64,000 bases of DNA from Litoditis marina (taxonomy: Eukaryota; Nematoda; Chromadorea; Rhabditida; Rhabditidae). The position numbers were made by a program, and so were the translations under genes. Below are positions 48,101 through 59,934 of this stretch, piece after piece; position 1 is the stretch's first letter; each line of letters opens with the position of its first letter. The notes under the pieces are model-generated. The model ran no database searches. It was not told the origin of the DNA and worked only from the letters and a program-made list of their open reading frames with translations. Where the stretch lies: NCBI GenBank assembly GCA_964036275.1, contig OZ038435.1:28377521-28441520 (forward strand), given 5' to 3'.

Positions 48101-51100
48101 CCCATAGTAGAAGTTAACCCGGTGAAGTCCATCAGGCTACACAGAGATAACTCCCACGGTGGGTAGAAGGCTTGGGAAAGGAGTAAGCAACAGAAAGGGT
48201 TGGGAAAGGTAACCTCTCACCCATAGTAGAAGTTAACCCGGTGAAGTCCATCAGGCTACACAGAGATAACTCCCACGGTGGGTAGAAGGTTTGGGAAAGG
48301 AGTAAGCAAAGGAAAGGGTTGGGAAAAGTAACCTCCCGCCCATAGTAGAAGTTCACCCGGTGAAGTCCATCAGGCTACACAGAGATAACTCCCACGGTGG
48401 GTGGAAGGTTTGGAAAAGGGGTAAGCAAAAGAGAGGGTTGGGAAAAGTAACCTCCCACCCATAGTAGAAGTTCACCCGGTGAAGTCCATCAGGCTACACA
48501 GAGATAACTCCCACGGTGGGTAGAAGGTTTGGAAAAGGGGTAAGCAAAAGAGAGGGTTGGGAAAAGTAACCTCCCACCCATAGTAGAAGTTCACCCGGTG
48601 AAGTCCATCAGGCTACACAGAGATAACTCCCACGGTGGGTAAAAGGTTTGAAGGGTGTAAGCAAAAGAAAGGGTTGGGAAAAGTAACCTCCCACCCATAG
48701 TAGAAGTTCACCCGGTGAAGACCGTCAGGCTACACAGAGATAACTCCCATGGTGGGTAGAAGGTTTGGGAAAGGAGTAAGCAAAGGAAAGGGTTGGGAAA
48801 AGTAACCTCCCGCCCATAGTAGAAGTTCACCCGGTGAAGTCCATCAGGCTACACAGAGATAACTCCCGCGGTGGGTAGAAAGTTTGGAAAAGGGAGTAAG
48901 CAAGAGGAAGGGTTGGGAAAAGTAACCTCCCACCCATAGTAGAAGTTCACCCGGTGAAGTCCATCAGGCTACACAGAGATAACTCCCACGGTGGGTAGAA
49001 GGCTTGGGAAAGGAGTAAGCAACAGAAAGGGTTGGGAAAGGTAACCTCTCACCCATAGTAGAAGTTAACCCGGTGAAGTCCATCAGGCTACACAGAGATA
49101 ACTCCCACGGTGGGTAGAAGGTTTGGGAAAGGAGTAAGCAAAGGAAAGGGTTGGGAAAAGTAACCTCCCGCCCATAGTAGAAGTTCACCCGGTGAAGTCC
49201 ATCAGGCTACACAGAGATAACTCCCACGGTGGGTGGAAGGTTTGGAAAAGGGGTAAGCAAAAGAGAGGGTTGGGAAAAGTAACCTCCCACCCATAGTAGA
49301 AGTTCACCCGGTGAAGTCCATCAGGCTACACAGAGATAACTCCCACGGTGGGTAGAAGGTTTGGAAAAGGGGTAAGCAAAAGAGAGGGTTGGGAAAAGTA
49401 ACCTCCCACCCATAGTAGAAGTTCACCCGGTGAAGTCCATCAGGCTACACAGAGATAACTCCCACGGTGGGTAAAAGGTTTGAAGGGTGTAAGCAAAAGA
49501 AAGGGTTGGGAAAAGTAACCTCCCACCCATAGTAGAAGTTCACCCGGTGAAGACCGTCAGGCTACACAGAGATAACTCCCATGGTGGGTAGAAGGTTTGG
49601 GAAAGGAGTAAGCAAAGGAAAGGGTTGGGAAAAGTAACCTCCCGCCCATAGTAGAAGTTCACCCGGTGAAGTCCATCAGGCTACACAGAGATAACTCCCG
49701 CGGTGGGTAGAAAGTTTGGAAAAGGGAGTAAGCAAGAGGAAGGGTTGGGAAAAGTAACCTCCCACCCATAGTAGAAGTTCACCCGGTGAAGTCCATCAGG
49801 CTACACAGAGAACTCCCACGGTGGGTAGAAGGGTTGGAAAAGGGGTAAGCAAAAGAAAGGGTTGGGAAAAGTAACCTCCCACCCATAGTAGAAGTTAACC
49901 CGGTGAAGTCCATCAGGCTACACAGAGATAACTCCCGCGGTGGGTAGAAAGTTTGGAAAAGGGAGTAAGCAAGAGGAAGGGTTGGGAAAAGTAACCTCCC
50001 ACCCATAGTAGAAGTTCACCCGGTGAAGTCCATCAGGCTACACAGAGAACTCCCACGGTGGGTAGAAGGGTTGGAAAAGGGGGTATGCAACAGAAAGGGT
50101 TGGGAAAAGTAACCTCCCACCCATAGTAGAAGTTCACCCGGTGAAGTCCATCAGGCTACACAGAGATAACTCCCACGGTGGGTAGAAGGTTTGGAAAAGG
50201 GGGTATGCAACAGAAAGGGTTGGGAAAAGTAACCTCCCACCCATAGTAGAAGTTAACCCGGTGAAGTCCATCAGGCTACACAGAGATAACTCCCACGGTG
50301 GGTAGAAGGTTTGGAAAAGGGGGTATGCAACAGAAAGGGTTGGGAAAAGTAACCTCCCACCCATAGTAGAAGTTCACCCGATGAAGTCCATCAGGCTACA
50401 CAGAGATAACTCCCACGGTGGGTAGAAGGTTTGGAAAAGGAGTAAGCAAAAGAAAGGGTTGGGAAAAGTAATCTTCCACCCATAGTAGAAGTTCACCCGG
50501 TGAAGTCCGTCAGGCTACACAGAGATAACTCCCACGGTGGGTAGAAGGTTTGGAAAAGGAGTAAGCAAAAGTAAGGGTTGGGAAAAGTAATCTTCCACTC
50601 ATAGTAGAAGTTTACCCGGTGAAGTCCATCAGGCTACACAGAGATAACTCCCACGGTGGGTAGAAGGGTTGGAAAAGGGGTAAGCAAAAGAAAGGGTTGG
50701 GAAACGTAACCTCCCACCCATAGTAGAAGTTCACTCGGTGAAGTCCATCAGGCTACACAGAGATAACTCCCACGGTGGGTAGAAGGTTTAGAAAAGGGGG
50801 TATGCAACAGAAAGGGTTGGGAAAAGTAACCTCCCACCCATAGTAGAAGTTAACCCGGTGAAGTCCATCAGGCTACACAGAGATAACTCCCACGGTGGGT
50901 AGAAGGTTTGGAAAAGGGGGTATGCAACAGAAAGGGTTGGGAAAAGTAACCTCCCACCCATAGTAGAAGTTCACCCGGTGAAGTCCATCAGGCTACACAG
51001 AGATAACTCCCACGGTGGGTAGAAGGTTTGGAAAAAGAGTAAGCAAAAGAAAGGGTTGGGAAAAGTAATCTTCCACCCATAGTAGAAGTTCACCCGGTGA

Positions 51101-54100
51101 AGTCCGTCAGGCTACACAGAGATAACTCCCACGGTGGGTAGAAGGTTTGGAAAAGGAGTAAGCAAAAGTAAGGGTTGGGAAAAGTAATCTTCCACTCATA
51201 GTAGAAGTTTACCCGGTGAAGTCCATCAGGCTACACAGAGATAACTCCCACGGTGGGTAGAAGGGTTGGAAAAGGGGTAAGCAAAAGAAAGGGTTGGGAA
51301 ACGTAACCTCCCACCCATAGTAGAAGTTCACTCGGTGAAGTCCATCAGGCTACACAGAGATAACTCCCACGGTGGGTAGAAGGTTTGGAAAAGAAGTAAG
51401 CAACAGAAAGGGTTGGGAAAGGTAACCTCCCACCCATAGTAGAAGTTCACCCGGTGAAGTCCATCAGGCTACACAGAGATAACTCCCACGGTGGGTAGAA
51501 GGTTTGGAAAAGGAGTAAGCAAAAGAAAGGGTTGGGAAAAGTAACCTCCCACCCATAGTAGAAGTTCACCCGGTGAAGACCGTCAGGCTACACAGAGATA
51601 ACTCCCACGGTGGGTAGAAGGTTTGGGAAAGGAGTAAGCAAGAGGAAGGGTTGGGAAAAGTAACCTCCCACCCATAGTAGGAGTTCACCCGGTGAAGTCC
51701 ATCAGGCTACACAGAGATAACTCCCACGGTGGGTAGAAAGTTTGGAAAAGGGAGTAAGCAAGAGAAAGGGTTGGGAAAAGTAACCTCCCACCCATTGTAG
51801 AAGTTCATTCGGTGAAGACCGTCAGGCTACACAGAGATAACTCCCACGGTGGGTAGAAGGTTTGGAAAAGGAGTAAGCAAAAGAAAGGGTTGGGAAAAGT
51901 AACCTCCCACCCATAGTAGAAGTTCACCCGGTGAAGACCGTCAGGCTACACAGAGATAACTCCCACGGTGAGTAGAAAGTTTGGAAAAGGGAGTAAGCAA
52001 GAGAAAGGGTTGGGAAAAGTAACCTCCCACCCATAGTAGAAGTTCACCCGGTGAAGACCGTCAGGCTACACAGAGATAACTCCCACGGTGGGTAGAAAGT
52101 TTGGAAAAGGGAGTAAGCAAGAGGAAGGGTTGGGAAAAGTAACCTCCCACCCATAGTAGAAGTTCACCCGGTGAAGTCCATCAGGCTACACAGAGATCAC
52201 TCCCACGGTGGGTAGAAGGGTTGGAAAAGGGGTAAGCAAAAGAAAGGGTTGGGAAAAGTAACCTCCCACCCATAGTAGAAGTTCACTCGGTGAAGTCCAT
52301 CAGGCTACACAGAGATAACTCCCACGGTGGGTAGAAGGTTTGGAAAAGAAGTAAGCAACAGAAAGGGTTGGGAAAGGTAACCTCCCACCCATAGTAGAAG
52401 TTAACCCGGTGAAGTCCATCAGGCTACACAGAGATAACTCCGACGGTGGGTAGAAGGTTTGGGAAAGGAGTAAGCAAAGGAAAGAGTTGGGAAAAGTAAC
52501 CTCCCGCCCATAGTAGAAGTTCACCCGGTGAAGACCGTCAGGCTACACAGAGATAACTCCCGCGGTGGGTAGAAGGGTTGGAAAAGGGGTAAGCAAAAGA
52601 AAGGGTTGGGAAACGTAACCTCCCACCCATAGTAGAAGTTCACTCGGTGAAGTCCATCAGGCTACACAGAGATAACTCCCACGGTGGGTAGAAGGTTTAG
52701 AAAAGGGGGTATGCAACAGAAAGGGTTGGGAAAAGTAACCTCCCACCCATAGTAGAAGTTAACCCGGTGAAGTCCATCAGGCTACACAGAGATAACTCCC
52801 ACGGTGGGTAGAAGGTTTGGAAAAGGGGGTATGCAACAGAAAGGGTTGGGAAAAGTAACCTCCCACCCATAGTAGAAGTTCACCCGGTGAAGTCCATCAG
52901 GCTACACAGAGATAACTCCCACGGTGGGTAGAAGGTTTGGAAAAAGAGTAAGCAAAAGAAAGGGTTGGGAAAAGTAATCTTCCACCCATAGTAGAAGTTC
53001 ACCCGGTGAAGTCCGTCAGGCTACACAGAGATAACTCCCACGGTGGGTAGAAGGTTTGGAAAAGGAGTAAGCAAAAGTAAGGGTTGGGAAAAGTAATCTT
53101 CCACTCATAGTAGAAGTTTACCCGGTGAAGTCCATCAGGCTACACAGAGATAACTCCCACGGTGGGTAGAAGGGTTGGAAAAGGGGTAAGCAAAAGAAAG
53201 GGTTGGGAAACGTAACCTCCCACCCATAGTAGAAGTTCACTCGGTGAAGTCCATCAGGCTACACAGAGATAACTCCCACGGTGGGTAGAAGGTTTGGAAA
53301 AGAAGTAAGCAACAGAAAGGGTTGGGAAAGGTAACCTCCCACCCATAGTAGAAGTTAACCCGGTGAAGACCGTCAGGCTACACAGAGATAACTCCCGCGG
53401 TGGGTAGAAAGTTTGGAAAAGGGAGTAAGCAAGAGGAAGGGTTGGGAAAAGTAACCTCCCACCCATAGTAGAAGTTCACCCGGTGAAGTCCATCAGGCTA
53501 CACAGAGATAACTCCCACGGTGGGTAGAAGGTTTGGAAAAGGAGTAAGCAAAAGAAAGGGTTGGGAAAAGTAACCTCCCACCCATAGTAGAAGTTCACCC
53601 GGTGAAGACCGTCAGGCTACACAGAGATAACTCCCACGGTGGGTAGAAGGTTTGGGAAAGGAGTAAGCAAGAGGAAGGGTTGGGAAAAGTAACCTCCCAC
53701 CCATAGTAGGAGTTCACCCGGTGAAGTCCATCAGGCTACACAGAGATAACTCCCACGGTGGGTAGAAAGTTTGGAAAAGGGAGTAAGCAAGAGAAAGGGT
53801 TGGGAAAAGTAACCTCCCACCCATTGTAGAAGTTCATTCGGTGAAGACCGTCAGGCTACACAGAGATAACTCCCACGGTGGGTAGAAAGTTTGGAAAAGG
53901 AGTAAGCAAAAGAAAGGGTTGGGAAAAGTAACCTCCCACCCATAGTAGAAGTTCACCCGGTGAAGTCCATCAGGCTACGCAGAGATAACTCACACGGTGG
54001 GTAGAAGGTTTGGAAAAGGAGTAAGCAAAAGAAAGGGTTGGGAAAAGTAACCTCCCACCCATAGTAGAAGTTCACCCGGTGAAGTCCATCAGGCTACAGA

Positions 54101-55519
54101 GATAACTCCCACGGTGGGTAGAAGGTTTGGAAAAGGGAGTAAGCAAGAGGAAGGGTTGGGAAAAGTAACCTCCCACCCATAGTAGAAGTTCACCCGGTGA
54201 AGACCGTCAGGCTACACAGAGATAACTCCCACGGTGGGTAGAAAGTTTGGAAAAGGGAGTAAGCAAGAGGAAGGGTTGGGAAAAGTAACCTCCCACCCAT
54301 AGTAGAAGTTCACCCGGTGAAGACCGTCAGGCTACACAGAGATAACTCCCACGGTGGGTAGAAAGTTTGGAAAAGGGAGTAAGCAAGAGGAAGGGTTGGG
54401 AAAAGTAACCTCCCACCCATAGTAGAAGTTCACCCGGTGAAGTCCATCAGGCTACACAGAGATCACTCCCACGGTGGGTAGAAGGGTTGGAAAAGGGGTA
54501 AGCAAAAGAAAGGGTTGGGAAAAGTAACCTCCCACCCATAGTAGAAGTTCACTCGGTGAAGTCCATCAGGCTACACAGAGATAACTCCCACGGTGGGTAG
54601 AAGGTTTGGAAAAGAAGTAAGCAACAGAAAGGGTTGGGAAAGGTAACCTCCCACCCATAGTAGAAGTTAACCCGGTGAAGTCCATCAGGCTACACAGAGA
54701 TAACTCCGACGGTGGGTAGAAGGTTTGGGAAAGGAGTAAGCAAAGGAAAGAGTTGGGAAAAGTAACCTCCCGCCCATAGTAGAAGTTCACCCGGTGAAGA
54801 CCGTCAGGCTACACAGAGATAACTCCCGCGGTGGGTAGAAAGTTTGGAAAAGGGAGTAAGCAAGAGGAAGGGTTGGGAAAAGTAACCTCCCACCCATAGT
54901 AGAAGTTCACCCGGTGAAGTCCATCAGGCTACACAGAGAACTCCCACGGTGGGTAGCAGGGTTGGAAAAGGGGTAAGCAAAAGAAAGGGTTGGGAAAAGT
55001 AACCTCCCACCCATAGTAGAAGTTCACTCGGTGAAGTCCATCAGGCTACACAGAGATAACTCCCACGGTGGGTAGAAGGTTTGGAAAAGAAGTAAGCAAC
55101 AGAAAGGGTTGGGAAAGGTAACCTCCCACCCATAGTAGAAGTTAACCCGGTGAAGTCCATCAGGCTACACAGAGATAACTCCCACGGTGGGTAGAAGGTT
55201 TGGAAAAGGGGGTATGCAACAGAAAGGGTTGGGAAAAGTAACCTCCCACCCATAGTAGAAGTTCACCCGGTGAAGTCCATCAGGCTACACAGAGATAACT
55301 CCCACGGTGGGTAGAAGGTTTGGAAAAGGGGGTATGCAACAGAAAGGGTTGGGAAAAGTAACCTCCCACCCATAGTAGAAGTTAACCCGGTGAAGTCCAT
55401 CAGGCTACACAGAGATAACTCCCACGGTGGGTAGAAGGTTTGGAAAAGGGGGTATGCAACAGAAAGGGTTGGGAAAAGTAACCTCCCACCCATAGTAAAA
55501 GTTCACCCGGTGAAGTCCA
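45115..55519 (+). repeat. Satellite patchwork with GTTAACCC, GAAAGTTTGG and AGAAGGGTTGG subfamily
   Basis: A subfamily switch occurs at about 45.1-45.6 kb. New variants appear: AAGTTAACCCGG, GGGAAAGGTAACC, TAGAAAGTTTGG, TAGAAGGGTTGG and AGATCACTCCC. Local periods include an 832 bp tandem pair (48132-48963 and 48964-49795), an offset of 715 bp between about 47417 and 48132, 1909 bp between about 50640-51446 and 52549-53355, and 2266 bp between about 52010-52575 and 54276-54841. I see no gene; minus-strand frames of about 70-76 codons are periodic by-products. Confidence 0.8.
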
Positions 55520-58500
55520 TCAGGCTACACAGAGATAACTCCCACGGTGGGTAGAAGGTTTGGAAAAGGGGGTATGCAACAGAAAGGGTTGGGAAAAGTA
55601 ACCTCCCACCCATAGTAGAAGTTCACTCGGTGAAGTCCATCAGGCTACACAGAGATAACTCCCACGGTGGGTAGAAGGTTTGGAAAAGAAGTAAGCAACA
55701 GAAAGGGTTGGGAAAGGTAACCTCCCACCCATAGTAGAAGTTAACCCGGTGAAGTCCATCAGGCTACACAGAGATAACTCCCACGGTGGGTAGAAGGTTT
55801 GGGAAAGGAGTAAGCAAAGGAAAGGGTTGGGAAAAGTAACCTCCCACCCATAGTAGAAGTTCACCCGGTGAAGTCCATCAGGCTACACAGAGATAACTCC
55901 CACGGTGGGTAGAAGGGTTGGAAAAGGGGTAAGCAAAAGAAAGGGTTGGGAAAAGTAACCTCCCACCCATAGTAGAAGTTCACTCGGTGAAGTCCATCAG
56001 GCTACACAGAGATAACTCCCACGGTGGGTAGAAGGTTTGGAAAAGAAGTAAGCAACAGAAAGGGTTGGGAAAGGTAACCTCCCACCCATAGTAGAAGTTA
56101 ACCCGGTGAAGTCCATCAGGCTACACAGAGATAACTCCCACGGTGGGTAGAAGGTTTGGGAAAGGAGTAAGCAAAGGAATCGGTTGGGAAAAGTAACCTC
56201 CCACCCATAGTAGAAGTTCACCCGGTGAAGACCGTCAGGCTACACAGAGATAACTCCCGCGGTGGGTAGAAAGTTTGGAAAAGGGAGTAAGCAAGAGGAA
56301 GGGTTGGGAAAAGTAACCTCCCACCCATAGTAGAAGTTCACCCGGTGAAGTCCATCAGGCTACACAGAGATAACTCCCACGGTGGGTAGAAAGTTTGGAA
56401 AAGGGAGTAAGCAAGAGAAAGGGTTGGGAAAAGTAACCTCCCACCCATTGTAGAAGTTCATTCGGTGAAGACCGTCAGGCTACACAGAGATAACTCCCAC
56501 GGTGGGTAGAAAGTTTGGAAAAGGGAGTAAGCAAGAGGAAGGGTTGGGAAAAGTAACCTCCCACCCATAGTAGAAGTTCACCCGGTGAAGACCGTCAGGC
56601 TACACAGAGATAACTCCCACGGTGGGTAGAAAGTTTGGAAAAGGGAGTAAGCAAGAGGAAGGGTTGGGAAAAGTAACCTCCCACCCATAGTAGAAGTTCA
56701 CCCGGTGAAGTCCATCAGGCTACACAGAGATAACTCCCACGGTGGGTAGAAAGTTTGGAAAAGGGAGTAAGCAAGAGAAAGGGTTGGGAAAAGTAACCTC
56801 CCACCCATTGTAGAAGTTCATTCGGTGAAGACCGTCAGGCTACACAGAGATAACTCCCACGGTGGGTAGAAGGTTTGGAAAAGGAGTAAGCAAAAGAAAG
56901 GGTTGGGAAAAGTAACCTCCCACCCATAGTAGAAGTTCACCCGGTGAAGACCGTCAGGCTACACAGAGATAACTCCCACGGTGGGTAGAAAGTTTGGAAA
57001 AGGGAGTAAGCAAGAGGAAGGGTTGGGAAAAGTAACCTCCCACCCATAGTAGAAGTTCACCCGGTGAAGACCGTCAGGCTACACAGAGATAACTCCCACG
57101 GTGGGTAGAAAGTTTGGAAAAGGAAGTAAGCAAGAGGAAGGGTTGGGAAAAGTAACCTCCCACCCATAGTAGAAGTTCACCCGGTGAAGTCCATCAGGCT
57201 ACACAGAGAACTCCCACGGTGGGTAGAAGGGTTGGAAAAGGGGTAAGCAAAAGAAAGGGTTGGGAAAAGTAACCTCCCACCCATAGTAGAAGTTCACTCG
57301 GTGAAGTCCATCAGGCTACACAGAGATAACTCCCACGGTGGGTAGAAGGTTTGGAAAAGAAGTAAGCAACAGAAAGGGTTGGGAAAGGTAACCTCCCACC
57401 CATAGTAGAAGTTAACCCGGTGAAGTCCATCAGGCTACACAGAGATAACTCCCACGGTGGGTAGAAGGTTTGGAAAAGGGGGTATGCAACAGAAAGGGTT
57501 GGGAAAAGTAACCTCCCACCCATAGTAGAAGTTCACTCGGTGAAGTCCATCAGGCTACACAGAGATAACTCCCACGGTGGGTAGAAGGTTTGGAAAAGGG
57601 GGTATGCAACAGAAAGGGTTGGGAAAAGTAACCTCCCACCCATAGTAGAAGTTCACTCGGTGAAGTCCATCAGGCTACACAGAGATAACTCCCACGGTGG
57701 GTAGAAGGTTTGGAAAAGAAGTAAGCAACAGAAAGGGTTGGGAAAGGTAACCTCCCACCCATAGTAGAAGTTAACCCGGTGAAGTCCATCAGGCTACACA
57801 GAGATAACTCCCACGGTGGGTAGAAGGTTTGGGAAAGGAGTAAGCAAAGGAAAGGGTTGGGAAAAGTAACCTCCCACCCATAGTAGAAGTTCACCCGGTG
57901 AAGTCCATCAGGCTACACAGAGATAACTCCCACGGTGGGTAGAAGGGTTGGAAAAGGGGTAAGCAAAAGAAAGGGTTGGGAAAAGTAACCTCCCACCCAT
58001 AGTAGAAGTTCACTCGGTGAAGTCCATCAGGCTACACAGAGATAACTCCCACGGTGGGTAGAAGGTTTGGAAAAGAAGTAAGCAACAGAAAGGGTTGGGA
58101 AAGGTAACCTCCCACCCATAGTAGAAGTTAACCCGGTGAAGTCCATCAGGCTACACAGAGATAACTCCCACGGTGGGTAGAAGGTTTGGGAAAGGAGTAA
58201 GCAAAGGAATCGGTTGGGAAAAGTAACCTCCCACCCATAGTAGAAGTTCACCCGGTGAAGACCGTCAGGCTACACAGAGATAACTCCCGCGGTGGGTAGA
58301 AAGTTTGGAAAAGGGAGTAAGCAAGAGGAAGGGTTGGGAAAAGTAACCTCCCACCCATAGTAGAAGTTCACCCGGTGAAGTCCATCAGGCTACACAGAGA
58401 TAACTCCCACGGTGGGTAGAAAGTTTGGAAAAGGGAGTAAGCAAGAGAAAGGGTTGGGAAAAGTAACCTCCCACCCATTGTAGAAGTTCATTCGGTGAAG

Positions 58501-59686
58501 ACCGTCAGGCTACACAGAGATAACTCCCACGGTGGGTAGAAAGTTTGGAAAAGGGAGTAAGCAAGAGGAAGGGTTGGGAAAAGTAACCTCCCACCCATAG
58601 TAGAAGTTCACCCGGTGAAGACCGTCAGGCTACACAGAGATAACTCCCACGGTGGGTAGAAAGTTTGGAAAAGGGAGTAAGCAAGAGGAAGGGTTGGGAA
58701 AAGTAACCTCCCACCCATAGTAGAAGTTCACCCGGTGAAGTCCATCAGGCTACACAGAGATAACTCCCACGGTGGGTAGAAAGTTTGGAAAAGGGAGTAA
58801 GCAAGAGAAAGGGTTGGGAAAAGTAACCTCCCACCCATTGTAGAAGTTCATTCGGTGAAGACCGTCAGGCTACACAGAGATAACTCCCACGGTGGGTAGA
58901 AGGTTTGGAAAAGGAGTAAGCAAAAGAAAGGGTTGGGAAAAGTAACCTCCCACCCATAGTAGAAGTTCACCCGGTGAAGACCGTCAGGCTACACAGAGAT
59001 AACTCCCACGGTGGGTAGAAAGTTTGGAAAAGGGAGTAAGCAAGAGGAAGGGTTGGGAAAAGTAACCTCCCACCCATAGTAGAAGTTCACCCGGTGAAGA
59101 CCGTCAGGCTACACAGAGATAACTCCCACGGTGGGTAGAAAGTTTGGAAAAGGAAGTAAGCAAGAGGAAGGGTTGGGAAAAGTAACCTCCCACCCATAGT
59201 AGAAGTTCACCCGGTGAAGTCCATCAGGCTACACAGAGAACTCCCACGGTGGGTAGAAGGGTTGGAAAAGGGGTAAGCAAAAGAAAGGGTTGGGAAAAGT
59301 AACCTCCCACCCATAGTAGAAGTTCACTCGGTGAAGTCCATCAGGCTACACAGAGATAACTCCCACGGTGGGTAGAAGGTTTGGAAAAGAAGTAAGCAAC
59401 AGAAAGGGTTGGGAAAGGTAACCTCCCACCCATAGTAGAAGTTAACCCGGTGAAGTCCATCAGGCTACACAGAGATAACTCCCACGGTGGGTAGAAGGTT
59501 TGGAAAAGGGGGTATGCAACAGAAAGGGTTGGGAAAAGTAACCTCCCACCCATAGTAGAAGTTCACTCGGTGAAGTCCATCAGGCTACACAGAGATAACT
59601 CCCACGGTGGGTAGAAGGTTTGGAAAAGGGGGTATGCAACAGAAAGGGTTGGGAAAAGTAACCTCCCACCCATAGTAGAAGTTCAC
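55520..59686 (+). repeat. Higher-order repeat, 2030 bp period, two copies plus a stub
   Basis: Copies about 55520-57549 and 57550-59579 match at a constant offset of 2030 bp, with about 107 bp of a third copy before divergence at AGTTCACCCGG against AGTTCACTCGG near 59687. Markers shared by both copies include GCAAAGGAATCGGTTGGG, CATTCGGTGAAGACC and AAAAGGAAGTAAGCAAGAGG. The unit holds about seventeen monomers. Confidence 0.9.
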
Positions 59687-59840
59687 CCGGTGAAGTCCAT
59701 CAGGCTACACAGAGATAACTCCCACGGTGGGTAGAAGGTTTGGAAAAGGGGGTATGCAACAGAAAGGGTTGGGAAAAGTAACCTCCCACCCATAGTAGAA
59801 GTTAACCCGGTGAAGTCCATCAGGCTACACAGAGATAACT

Positions 59841-59851
59841 CCCACGGTGGG
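59841..59851. other. Satellite dyad 2, CCCAC-G-GTGGG (representative)
   Basis: A perfect 5 bp inverted repeat around one base. Its centre is 82 bp before dyad 1 of the same monomer and 38 bp after dyad 1 of the preceding one. Variants include CTCACGGTGGG, CCTACGGTGGG, CCCACGATGGG and CCCGCGGTGGG, so this dyad tolerates more asymmetric change than dyad 1. A function is possible but not shown. Confidence 0.5.
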
Positions 59852-59921
59852 TAGAAGGTTTGGAAAAGGGGGTATGCAACAGAAAGGGTTGGGAAAAGTA
59901 ACCTCCCACCCATAGTAGAAG

Positions 59922-59934
59922 TTCACCCGGTGAA
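59922..59934. other. Satellite dyad 1, TTCACC-C-GGTGAA (representative)
   Basis: A perfect 6 bp inverted repeat around one central base, present in nearly every monomer. Common variants often keep the pairing: TTCACCTGGTGAA (common in 31-44.6 kb) changes only the centre, and TTCACTCGGTGAA keeps 5 bp arms. The GTTAACCC variant found beyond 45.6 kb breaks one arm. Such a short symmetrical site could bind a dimeric protein or could be neutral. The sequence alone does not decide this. Confidence 0.6.
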
